A program made the translations under genes and the position numbers. Of a DNA stretch of 51,084 nucleotides, positions 1 through 10,120 are shown one piece after another. Origin of the DNA: Spirogloea muscicola (taxonomy: Eukaryota > Streptophyta > Zygnematophyceae > Spirogloeales > Spirogloeaceae); the NCBI GenBank assembly GCA_009602725.1, contig WELB01000056.1, positions 30,313 to 81,396 on the forward strand. Direction: 5' to 3'. The notes beneath the pieces were generated by a model that was not told where the DNA came from, searched no databases, and worked only from the letters and a program-made list of their open reading frames with translations. The stretch's first letter is position 1. Each line of letters begins with the position of its first letter.

Positions 1-1808
1 CGGCCCGCAGCCGCCGCCGCGGGACCCCGCCGTGCCGCGGTGGTCGTGGCCGCCGCCGCCTCCCCGCGCCCCGTCTGGTTCCCGGGCAGCACCCCGCCCG
101 AGCACCTCGACGGCACGTAAGAATCCACTATCCTCCGCATGAGCCGCAAAATAAAACCTCGCTCAGCAAGTACATGGTTACCAGGCCAGACCGCTTTCGC
201 TTCTTCTCATGTGTTGGTCTGCGGCGACCAGACTGCGTTGATAGACACAGGACAGTGGCTGCATGCTGCGACTGATGCTGAGCCAACGTGGGTTCGTCTT
301 GCAGCCTCCCGGGCGACTATGGCTTCGATCCCCTTGGTCTTGGTGAGTCCAGATGGGCTTCGTCCCTCCCTCTTCCCATCTCTTCCTCCCTACCCCTCTC
401 TCCCTCTCTCTCCGTCTCTCCCTCTCTCTCTCCCTCTCTACCCATCTCCCTCAGTCGTGTTACTCTCTCAGAGGCAACCACCGCTCCACTCCCCTTTCTG
501 GCTCCTGTCTCTCTCCCTTCGCTCTGTCCTTTGTTGCCACTCTTTGCTCCTTGCCTTTCTGCCCCTTCCCTCCCTCTCTTCCATCTTCTCCTGCTTCCCG
601 TCTCCCAACTTTCCCATGATTGGTACTTCTAGCATGAAATGTGTCGTACCCTAACAATCAACAGAAGGGCAGGTCTGACTTGGCTTACTCGGCTTTGCTG
701 CCGGTGGCATTGGCTGTCAGCGTGCAACCTGGTGCATGCCAGCGCAGATACTGTCAATGCACATGCCAGCAATGTGCCGATCATGCTGACTACTGTGAAT
801 GATCTTGTTGGGATGGGCAGGTTCGGACCCAGATCTGCTCAAGTGGTTTGTCCAGGCAGAGCTCGTGCACAGCCGCTGGGCAATGCTCGGCGCCGCCGGC
901 ATCTTCATCCCGGAGCTCCTGACCAAGATCGGCATCCTGAACACACCGTCGTGGTACTCGGCCGGCGACGCCGACTACTTCGCCGACCAGCTCACGCTCT
1001 TCGCCGTCGAGCTCCTCTTCATGGGCTGGGCCGAGGGCCGCCGCTGGGCTGACATCGTCTCCCCGGGCTCCGTCAGGTACTCGCCCCTTACTCTGCTGCT
1101 ACAGTCTGGCGCTCATGTGCAGCTCACTGTGCTTTCGCGAACCGAGCTTGCTACTGTGACTCCATGGTGTAGTGCTGTGAGTCCCTCCTCCCTCCTATTA
1201 TTGTGACCATCCCGAAGCTTTCGTGTTGGGACGTGCAGCCAGGACCCCATCTTCTCCCAGTACAAGGTGACGGGCACAGATGTCGGTTACCCCGGTGGCT
1301 TCTGGTTCGACCCCCTCGGCTATGGCTCAGGTGCGCAATCTGCGACCTGCCGCTGGTCTTCAGCATGCACTGCTGCTGCAGCGCTTCGGCCAATCTGGTC
1401 CATGTTACTAAGCTGCATTGGGCGCTGCTGACCTTGCCGGCGGAGTCGCGGGCCTGGATGGTGCTTTGCAGGTAGCGCGGAGAAGGTGAAGGAGTTCCGG
1501 GCCAAGGAGATTGCCAATGGCCGGCTCGCCATGCTTGCCGTCATTGGCGCCTGGTTCCAGGCTGTGTACACCGGCGCGCGTCCCTTTGACAACCTTTTCG
1601 ATCACCTCTCCGACCCTGGCCACATCAACATCTTCTCTGTAAGTTTGACCAAGCTCCTGCAAAGCACTCTGATAATCTCAATTAATTGTACGCTATTGAC
1701 TTCAAACAAATTGATTGCAATTCTATGCAGCACTGACTGTTGTAGAAGTTGTGTTGTTTGACTTCTGACGCCAGCCGGTCATTGCCAATGCAGACCCTCA
1801 GCTCTTAG
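1..1808 (+). CDS. LHCA2: Light-harvesting chlorophyll a/b protein of photosystem I, LHCA2 type (5' partial)
   Basis: Thylakoid antenna protein that binds chlorophylls and carotenoids and passes energy to photosystem I. Exons read 1-116, 305-342, 821-1076, 1239-1330, 1472-1638 and 1794-1808, all with GT-AG introns and closing phases. They give 227 residues of mature protein plus an Ala-rich tail of the transit peptide; the start lies left of the window. Visible motifs are [13 protein letters not shown] at the mature N terminus, [12 protein letters not shown], helix [15 protein letters not shown], the [11 protein letters not shown] stretch, [18 protein letters not shown], and helix [17 protein letters not shown]. 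The block from helix B to helix C follows plant Lhca2 almost without gaps. The helix-B chlorophyll ligand is His (ELVHSR), not the Asn linked to strongly red-shifted LHCI forms, so a non-red type is inferred. The short last exon (TLSS-stop) is the least certain part. Confidence 0.93.
362..600 (+). repeat. Polypyrimidine CT-rich tract in LHCA intron 2
   Basis: Almost pure CCCTCTCT-type sequence fills much of the 478-bp intron 2 of the antenna gene. It opens long Ser/Leu/Pro reading frames that are not genes. It is probably simple-sequence expansion. Confidence 0.8.
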
Positions 1809-3595
1809 GCTTGCCGGCCCATGCGAGCCTATGATTGGCTTGCACTACCCTTCTTCCTCCCTTGCGCCCACAGGACTCTTTCAATTGCACAGCAATTTGA
1901 TGCCTCGTTCACGAGCCCCTGCCGCTATGTACCTTTCCTGGTGTAAGATATGAGTTTGATGCCCCGTTCTGATTTGGTCTTACCAATCAATCTTCACCTC
2001 AGTCACCAAGCATTGCATACTTGTTCCAAGTCAGAACATGTCGATGGTTGCTTTCTTGTGGAATCTGGCCGACTTTGGATACTTTCCGACTGGACCCACC
2101 TGGCACAGGCTAGGTGACATTAGTCCAGTTTCTCGCACTTGTGACCCCTCAGTATTTCTAGAGTGTTCCATGTTATGTTCCTATAGATGCCTGAACTGGT
2201 CATTGTATAAGTCAGAGGTTCGGGTGACCTTATGGGGAGTTGCAGGAGATGCTTTCTGTGGCTTGCAGGCTTTCGAGTTCGGCCTCTTGAGCAGAGGCGT
2301 GCCTCAGTGGTGCAACTAGCTTTGTCTCACCTTCTATTCACATGTATACCACCATTTTTGCACAAGTATCTTGTCGGCTCAGAACTTGAATACAGATTGT
2401 AAGAGAGAAGTCGTCATGGTTGATTGCGCATTGACAAGTTACTTAATCATGGATCTTCAAGCGGCATTTCCTTGCAGCTGTGAGTTTTGCATAAACTTTG
2501 CCAGGAGCCAGGATGTCAACAGTGTGGTCTTGAGGGCAATCTTGCAAGAGAAACGGCTGCGCAATTAGGACTATCGTCAGCGTGAAAGCATGTCTAAGGT
2601 TACGCCTGAGCTCCAGAATAAATAAAGAATGATAATGTTACAAATTTCTAAGAAGCTCCTCTAGAGGCAAGCTTCACAGCAACCTATTCGGCTTTGCTGA
2701 GTTGGCTGCTTGCTAGGTGTGAGCTATGCTCAGCCTGGTCACACTGAGCTAGCTTGGTGCCAGTCAACCCTCTGTGGTGGATTGATCCTGATTACACATG
2801 AGAACAGCACGCATGCATTTTGTGTTGGTGCGTATGCAATTTATCTAGTCGTACAAAGAAAGAAGCTTATTGTAAGCTGAACACCCAAGGAGCTAAATGC
2901 TGGGAGAAGACTCACCTTGCAATGATGGTGGTGTCATGTTGGGAACTCGTGGTGTGCACGACCTGGAAATGGCTTACCTTCTTGGTCTGTATGCGCGTGT
3001 ACGCGGTCAAAGCTCCAGCAGCAACGCTGAGGATGCCCAGGTAGCTGCATAATTTCTCTGCACGTGTTAGGTTATCTCTAGTTACCATGTAGGACTACTG
3101 ATGTCTAAGCGACCGGAGTACCTATGGCGGTGTGGCAAACTAGCTCACTGCTACAACATGGAGTAGGAGCCTGCCTGGAATGCCAAGTCCTATGACCCTA
3201 CTCTCAAGCAGTGTGGGGTATGTCATGACCCCTGTCACCTACAGAGTCTATACCACATGCCTAATCTGCATCCACCTAGTCAGGCTCAACCTATATGAAA
3301 GAATGGTGGGCCACGCAGTGCCAGTCTCTGCTGCCGGAACAAATGTTCATGGAGCCACAGAGGCTGAGGAAGATACATCAACTTGGACTACTTCACACAA
3401 GAGAAGACAACTGAATGGAGCAGCAAACCTATGTGCTAGCATGTTGAGCTGTGTTAGCGGCTAAATGGAAATGGGAATGCGGGCCAGCTCTTTGTAGTGC
3501 TGCCAGCTGTGGAGTCCATCATCGTGCCCCATCTCGTCTTCATAAGTGCACCTTCTTGCAGCACATCTTGACTCTGCTCCAGCACTTGATTGTAC
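1809..3595. other. Convergent intergenic region between LHCA and methionine synthase
   Basis: This 1.8-kb stretch must hold the 3' UTRs of the + strand antenna gene and the - strand methionine synthase gene. Short reading frames such as 2038-2319 and 3180-3464 have no recognisable domain and no splice-linked extension. No RNA gene or mobile element was seen. Confidence 0.5.
1942..1946 (+). terminator. Candidate TGTAA polyadenylation signal of LHCA
   Basis: TGTAA is the usual chlorophyte poly(A) signal. This copy lies 133 bases after the LHCA stop codon. The five-base motif is common by chance, and an AATAAA-like run near 2620 is an alternative, so the call is weak. Confidence 0.3.
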
Positions 3596-6500
3596 CTACA
3601 GCTCAGCGCGCACGAGCTTGGCAGCTGCCACCATGTTCTGCAGCGCCGGAAGCACCTGCTCGTACTTGCGTGTCTTCAATCCGCAGTCGGGGTTGACCCA
3701 CACAACGCCTGGGTCCAGGACGCCGATAATCTGGCCATATAGCACCAGACAGTGCTGATTTAGGTAGGCCCTTAAAATAAGTGCTCAGGTGGGACTGATA
3801 CATGCCATTTTGTTTCGTTTGATTAAAGATGCAGCTGACATTTGTTTGCAGATCACATCTGTTCACAAATTAGCAGGTTACCTTGCGTAGGCGCTCAACC
3901 ATCTCCTCAGTGGCGGGCACTCGTGGAGAATGGATGTCATATACTCCAGGACCAATGCCAGCAGCATAAGTTGCACCGCCTGAGGAGAAGGCTTCCAGGA
4001 GCTTCTCGTCAGACCGCGAGTTCTCGATGGTGATCACGTCGGCGTCCATGTCCTTGATGGCACTCATGATGTCGTTGAAGTTGGAGTAGCACATGTGGGT
4101 GTGTATCTACAGCAAGCCAACTCTCAGCCTTGAATGCACGACTCTGTTTCCTCTAAAATTTCTGCTCTGGTCCTCTAACCACATCTAGTGGTGGTACGCT
4201 ACACACAATCTTCCAGCAGATTATGAGATGCAGGAGAAGTGCATGGTACAACAAACCTGGGTTGCATCTCCAACACCTGATGTTGTGATGCGGAAGGACT
4301 TGACAGCCCACTCCAGATACTTGGCCTGCTCTGCATGGCGCAGGGGCAGACCCTCCCGTAGTGCAGCTTCGTCAATCTGGATGATCTGTGAATCACAAAA
4401 AACAGCTTGAGAAGAGCTGCAGAGGTTCCAGATCCTCAATATGATGGGCATGCACACGTACATTCTGACGTCTGTCCGATTTTGTCCTGCTGCTGTTCAT
4501 CCAGCATGTGAAGAAGGTCTGCAAGCTCAGAGCAAGTGATGCTCACACCTGGATGCCAGCAGCTTCAAGGTCCAAGACTTCGTCCCTTATAGCCAGGGCA
4601 ACCTGCAGGCAAGTCGTCTCCCTGGCATCGCGCACAAAAGGACTCTAGTAAGCCCAGCAGTGCAAGGAATTCTGCAAAAAGTACAGTCAGGAGGGAGTAG
4701 AAGATGTATGAATGGACCTATCACTTACCGAGGCTGGTCATCACGAACAAATGACCAATTCAGGATGGTTACTGGGCCAGTCAGCATCCCCTTCATGGGC
4801 TTCATGGATTCAGCCGCAATTTTGTTGGCGTACTCCATCCAAGCGACTGTCATCGGCTGGGGGCGACACACGTCCCCGTAGATGATTGGCGGCTTGACGC
4901 AGCGAGAGCCATAAGATTGGACCCAGCCGTTTTCAGTGAACGTGAAGCCTTGCAGCTGCTCTCCAAAGTACTCGACCATGTCATTCCGCTGCATCAAGTA
5001 ACCGACATGGTTACAATTGATCAAGTATCTTGACATCAGCAACATGATGTGCTTTTTGATGTGCTTTTCCAGGCCAGTAAACCTACCTCGCTTGCTTCTA
5101 GTCATCACATTATACTGCCTTCTAAAGATGGCAACGCTCTTTCATGCAGATTACATAAGCTGTGCGTGCTACCAAAGACACACACCTCAGGTTCGCCATG
5201 CACCAAAACGTCAATGTCGAGGTCGACTTGAAGCCTCACCACGCGCGCAATCTCTTCCTTGATTGCAGTAGTGTACTGTTCTTCTGTCAGCCTGAGCCAC
5301 AAGCTTATATTGGTCAATCTCCATGCTGATGTACACCCATTACACCCTTTGGCAGAAGTAGCCACAAAGTTGCATTTTCTGATTGATCTAGCAATGAGAA
5401 TGGTTGAGTCAACACGCATACTGTGCTACTTCAATTCCAGAAGCACACAGACAGATAAGTCAAAATTGCAATGATTCGGATCACAGAGGCTCTTGGATGC
5501 ACGGCACGAACTTGTGCATCTTGAAATCCCGACGAGTTCGACGGATCTCAGGCGTTTGCGGGAACGAGCCGATGGTGGTAGTTGGCAAAGGCAGGAGCTT
5601 GAGAGCTTGTTGTTGGGCTGCAAGCCGTGCAGCCACAGATGTCTTGCGGTAATGGTCAGCAGTGCGCAGCTTGGTCACAGCCTCCTGTACCTTCGGCAGC
5701 GTAACCATTGTTGAGGACTTCCTGGACGCCATTGACTTTGCGTTGGAGGTGAAGAAAGCCTGTGTAAAAGCATGCCAAGTCAACAGATGATGCAACGTTA
5801 CCGTAGACACTGACCCCCATTTAGCAGCCCCATTAGCTATGGATTGCAGAACTCCAGCAGGTGAGATTACATGGGCACGGATTTCTGTATTTATCAGTCA
5901 AGCTTGCAGGGAAAATTAACATTATTGTACATGTCTTTCAATACTCTTTAATGTCTCAACCCATTCTGAACCAGTAGCCCAAGTAGGCCGTACCTCGTCT
6001 CTCTGGCCCTTCAATGCACGCGACAGTGCCACAATCTCCAGAACTTTCTGCTTGGCGAATGCCATCCAAGAGCGCAACTCTTCGTCCATGTGCACCTCGT
6101 AGTCCAGGTCAACAGCTGTGTGCTGAAGCGTCGATGATGTAGAGACAACAACGCGGCCTGCAGGACAACAGAGTGCGGGACTTGGCTCCCATGAAAAACT
6201 TTCGCTAGACTAGTTCTAGTTAGTCAACGAGTATTTAGAAAGTTTGTGGACTTGGCCCACCGACTCTTGCGTTCTGTAACCTGCTCCTCAAAAGTTATGA
6301 AGCATGATCATAAGTGGGCGGATTCAAGAGTCTTCATCCAGGAAATTTGGATCCAAGGAGGAGCCGGCAAGTACCTCTACCGAGCTTTGCCTGAAGGCCC
6401 TCCAGAGTCTGCAACGACAGCTGCAGGTCATTGGCCCACACGTTACGACCGTCAACAATGCCGGCAAACAGCAGCTTGTCAGCCGGCAGCCCGATGCTGT

Positions 6501-8147
6501 GTACAAGGTCAAGAGTCCTCTTGCCCCGGACCAGGTCCAAGCCGATGGCTGCAACGCCCTCCAGACTTGTGATCAACCTGCAGTTGGACATTCTCACTCA
6601 TGTTAGTAATTTCTGCCAGGGCTCTTCAAGCCATCAAGGGCACAGTCAACGTTGTCAAAGATCTTCGCTAACCAAAGTAACTTCAGTAATCAGAGTACCT
6701 TTGCCAGATCTGTCTGTGGAAGGAATGCTTGCCAAGTTACATCACGCATTACCTGTAAGCTTCCTCGGGAATATCTGAGAAGTAAGTCTGCAGGAGCAGC
6801 TTCATTGACGACATCGCCATCACTTCTCCAAGGACTGAGTATGCCGTGCGATAGGCCTCCAGAGTTGGTGCGTCAAGATCGAGGACCAGCGCAGGCTCGT
6901 CCAATTGCACCCACTTGGCTCCCGCGGCTGCTAGTGACAGTAGGATCTCCCTACAGGAGGTGCTAGGTACACTATTACTTGAACCTGTATTGATCATTGC
7001 AGTTTGACAGCAGATGGTTGCAACTTCTAACCTTGTATAGCACTTACTGAGTTTTCACCTTACCTGTATATGGGAAGGATGGACTGTAGCAGGGAGAGCT
7101 TGTCAAACAATGCATTAGTCCCCCTTGCCGGCTTGCTGACCAGTAAGTAAGTGATGGGCCCAATGAGCACCGGCACTGTCTCAATGCCAGCCTGCATAAC
7201 ACAAGCCCACAATATAAACCGTCACTACATCGTAAGGCCGATATCATCATACTGCAGACTGCAAAGCGATTAGGGGTGCAAGCAAGTGTGGAGCTTCTGC
7301 CAACTCTCCTTTGCGTTGTATGCAATCTGCAGCTGTGAGCAAACATACAATGGCTAAGACTTGTGTTTGTATACGAAGAAAAGGATGACTTCCATGGCAC
7401 AAATTCAATCTACTTACAATAATACATATATTACAACAACAGATTCTCAGGGGCAGGCAAGCGGACTGGACTGTACCGCTTTGGCTTCCTTGTACTCGTT
7501 GACGGCCTTGGTGGAGGAGAGCCGGAAGCTCTGGCGAGCGGCCAGCTCGGGGACAATGTAGTGGTAGTTGGTGTCGAACCACTTGGTCATCTCCATGGCC
7601 GGCTGGCCGGCCGTCCCGCGCGCCATGGCGAAGTAGAGGTCAAGTCCCATGGCGCCGCCCTGCCAGCCGAAGCGGGGCGGCACGGCTCCCAGCATCACGC
7701 TCGTGTCCAGGACCTGGCCAAAGATTGTAGTGAACAACAATGGCTGGCCATTAGCACATAGATTATTTAAATTATACACATACTTGGATGACCATGCAGC
7801 TGCTATAGAGGTGTCAGCGGGAACCTCCTTCTATTGCGGAACCAAACACGCTGAATGAATCTATCAGTGAGCCACTTGCTGATAAGCAACTTACTTTGAA
7901 TCAATTTACATCAATCATCATAGGAAGATGTTAGCTACTTTCATCAGACCTGGTCGTAGAGCGAGAAGGTGTTGCTGGGGATGTAGTCGACGCCGGCGGC
8001 CGCCATCTGCCGCCAGGCGAGCAGGCGCAGCGAGCGGCCGGCGTCCTCCAGCTGGCCCGCCGCGAGCTTGCCCTCCCAGTACGCCTCCTGCGCCAGCTTG
8101 AGCTCGCGCTTGGCACCGATGCGCGGATAGCCGACGATGTGAGCCAT
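3596..8147 (-). CDS. METE: Cobalamin-independent methionine synthase (5-methyltetrahydropteroyltriglutamate-homocysteine methyltransferase)
   Basis: Transfers a methyl group from 5-methyltetrahydropteroyl-polyglutamate to homocysteine, giving methionine; zinc enzyme. Thirteen exons in transcription order: 8147-7950, 7713-7477, 7191-7064, 6950-6753, 6577-6375, 6157-5994, 5759-5512, 5291-5186, 4988-4729, 4621-4549, 4385-4257, 4106-3882, 3730-3596. They total 2304 nt, 767 aa, matching the plant family (about 765 aa). It starts [17 protein letters not shown], the conserved N terminus, so no transit peptide is seen and a cytosolic form is likely. Zinc ligands are in place: His652 and Cys654 (THMCYSNF), Glu676 (TIENSRSDE) and Cys739 ([10 protein letters not shown]). 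[18 protein letters not shown] and [18 protein letters not shown] are also present. The donor at 5511 (AA|GTTCGT) was chosen because it restores a gapless family alignment. The gene converges on LHCA and diverges from the glutaredoxin. Confidence 0.97.
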
Positions 8148-8232
8148 GGCTGGCTTCGAGGCGGCAAAGGCAGCGGCGGCAACGGCGGCGGCGGCGGTGG
8201 CGGCGGTGGTGGCGGCGGCGCCGGCGGTGACA
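8148..8232. promoter_or_regulatory. Very short divergent spacer between methionine synthase and glutaredoxin start codons
   Basis: The inferred start codons of the two head-to-head genes are only 85 bases apart. The spacer is mostly GGC/GCC triplets with no TATA box. If both starts are right, the promoters overlap each other's 5' UTRs. The other reading is that one gene starts elsewhere. Confidence 0.35.
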
Positions 8233-8275
8233 ATGGCGGCGGCGGCGGCGGTGGCGGTGACGGTGGCGGCGGCGG
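8160..8275. repeat. GGC/GCC-rich trinucleotide tract
   Basis: Imperfect GGC triplets run across the divergent spacer into the first glutaredoxin exon, where they encode an Ala/Val-rich N terminus. The tract opens long Gly- or Ala-rich frames on both strands, which are not separate genes. Such tracts are prone to assembly error, and the ambiguous base at 8306 lies just beyond it. Confidence 0.75.
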
Positions 8276-9251
8276 GGCTCGGAGAAGGGGCTGCTGCGTC
8301 GGAGTNAGCGCCGTCGTCGTCTTCAGGTGGGCCGTCTGCGCCGCAGCCCGGCGCCCTGAACCCTAAACGCTAAACCTAAGCCCACCTGCCGACGGCAGTG
8401 GCGCCGCCACGCCGCCTGAACCCTGAACCCTGAACCCTAAACCCTAATCCTGAACCCTAAGCCCGAAAACCCAAACACGGAAAGATAGCCCCATACTAAC
8501 CCACAGCTTTAACCCATCTTCCCAATGCTTTGGTATACAGCAAGTCCTACTGCCCATACTGCGTCCGCCTGAAGAAGATAAACACGAAAAGGCTAACCCA
8601 AAATCTACCCAAAGATCAAAACCACATATCACACTTCTTTGGTATGCAGCAAGTCGTACTGCCCATACTGCATCCGCGTGAAGAAGCTCCTCAAGTCGCT
8701 TGGCGTGCGGGCGACGGTGTACGAGCTCGACCACGAGGCGGACGGCCAGGCGGTGCAGGCGGCGCTGGCCGGCTGGACGGGCCAGCGCACTGTGCCCAAC
8801 ATCTTCGTGGGCGGCTGCCACATTGGCGGCTGCGACGGTCAGCGCCCACTAACTGCAGCTTAATCATGACCCTCGTAGTCAGTGGCATATAAGTCGTCCG
8901 ACTATAAGGAGGAGTGACTGAGAGTCTCTGCTTGACTTCAGCCCGTAACAACACTCACTGGGCTACGCGTTTATTCCCGCCTCCAATAGTGGACGCTGCC
9001 CTCTGTCGTTTGACTGCAAGCTTAGCAGACTTAGCCCAGCCATCACCATGATACCGGATTCATCTCTGAAAGCTTAGCCTAGTCAGGTCATTGAAGTATA
9101 ACTGTGACAAGACCACTAACCCCTGACTTTGTTTGCTCCTACGGCTTGCTACTGACTTGACCACTCGTCCGCTGCGAACGCGCCAGACACGGTGGCCGCG
9201 CACAGCTCCGGCCAGTTGATGCCGATGCTGAAGCAGGCTGGCGCCCTCTGA
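8233..9251 (+). CDS. GRX: Dithiol (CPYC) class I glutaredoxin
   Basis: Small thioredoxin-fold oxidoreductase that uses glutathione to reduce disulfides or remove glutathione from proteins. Exons are 8233-8326, 8650-8837 and 9187-9251. Exon 1 ends AVVVFS and joins to [14 protein letters not shown]. The rest shows the CPYC active site, the cis-Pro loop TVPNIFVGG, the glutathione-binding GGCDDT split by intron 2, and the end [11 protein letters not shown]. The length, about 115 aa, is typical of the family. The frame from ATG 8233 to AVVVFS is off by one base, and the break falls at the ambiguous base 8306. If that symbol stands for two bases, the reading frame is continuous. Without correction the codon TNA there may read as a stop. 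Exons 2 and 3 are secure; exon 1 and its start are inferred. Intron 1 holds telomere-like repeats and a duplicated piece of exon 2. The Ala/Val-rich leader ([15 protein letters not shown]) is not a clear transit peptide. Confidence 0.85.
8354..8463 (+). repeat. Interstitial telomere-like CCCTAAA/CCCTGAA repeats
   Basis: Two clusters, 8354-8382 and 8415-8463, of CCCTAAA, CCCTGAA and close variants lie inside glutaredoxin intron 1. CCCTAAA is the complement of the TTTAGGG repeat found at the telomeres of plants and many green algae. The copies are degenerate, so this is an old insertion or repair scar, not a chromosome end. Confidence 0.8.
8474..8690 (+). repeat. GRX: Tandem duplication covering the 5' part of glutaredoxin exon 2
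   Basis: Two units of about 106-111 bp lie in tandem. Both begin AAACACG(G/A)AAA, at 8474 and about 8580. Both contain TTTGGTAT(A/G)CAGCAAGTC followed by codons for K-S-Y-C-P-Y-C-(V/I)-R. The second unit is the working exon 2, with acceptor at 8649. The first copies the acceptor and the active-site codons but runs into the unit boundary after about 50 bases and has no GT donor. Splicing into the first copy would shift the frame. Confidence 0.8.
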
Positions 9252-10120
9252 GGACGCCTTGCTGCTGGCTGACAGCGCTGCTGGCACTCGGAGTACCTGC
9301 CACACGAAGCTGCTCAACACATCTTTGGCTCCAAGATAGTGCATGTGCAGACGGATCTGTCTACTACGTCTTACTATGATTGATCTTACTATGACAACTC
9401 ATTATTTCTTTGATAGGTCTATTCATATGTATGATTGTACACATTGGTCAATGAAGACAAATACTTACAATGCAACAGCTTAGATAGTATACAAGCATGG
9501 ACTATTGTTACTGAAATAGGTGACATTTACTCAAGCTATCTCACACTTGCCAAATTCCGACACTAGGACCTCTGTGTCAGAAGAACTTGTTCTTCTGGAG
9601 TACTAACTCCTTCTCGACTGCTGTGCAGCTTCAGAAATGTATGAGAGGTTGGTGGCATGTCGCATCTTACAAGAGTTGATCACATGCCACTCCAGCCGAA
9701 GAATGTACTCGCTGAGTCTCATGTTACAAATATTATGAACCCCAGCACAGGAGCTAAGGGTTGGGTTACTGAACCAGGCAGCCCCATTACCATGTTCATC
9801 ATGGTGGTGCTGTCGCAATATCGGATTGCAATCTGAATAATCTGTATATCACTACAAAGACAGTGTACACTACAGCCCAGCACTGAACAGACTTGCAGAA
9901 GCCATGAGCGCTGCTACGCCTGCGGTATGTAAGCTTTCCCAACCAAGAGGAGGTAGAGAGGCAACGGATGGCTGTATATGTACAATCGAGGCGCTGTACA
10001 CTCTGCCATCAAAGAATGGTCCTACTGTAACCTATTACACGACCTGTAACATACCTGATGTGCTACGTACCTACGATCAATTGTCTGAAGACAAATCAAA
10101 ACCTAGAAATACCTGACAAG
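9252..10120. other. Convergent intergenic region between glutaredoxin and TRRAP
   Basis: This holds the 3' UTRs of the two facing genes. On the minus strand a TGTAA (10034-10038) lies about 83 bases past the TRRAP stop and could be its poly(A) signal. No coding feature is recognised; the small frames here have no family resemblance. Confidence 0.5.

Noticed and set aside
139-654. 171-codon Ser/Leu/Pro-rich + strand frame at the left end
   Set aside because: It is created by the CT-rich intron 2 of the antenna gene and crosses a true exon in the wrong frame.
2038-2319. 93-codon + strand frame between LHCA and methionine synthase
   Set aside because: No recognisable motif, no splice-linked partner, and it lies in the expected 3' UTR region of the antenna gene.
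8139-8366. Gly-rich and Ala-rich open frames on + and a Pro-rich frame on - (to 8233) across the GGC tract
   Set aside because: They are translations of a trinucleotide repeat. Only the last part, as glutaredoxin exon 1, is supported by its join to KSYCPYC.
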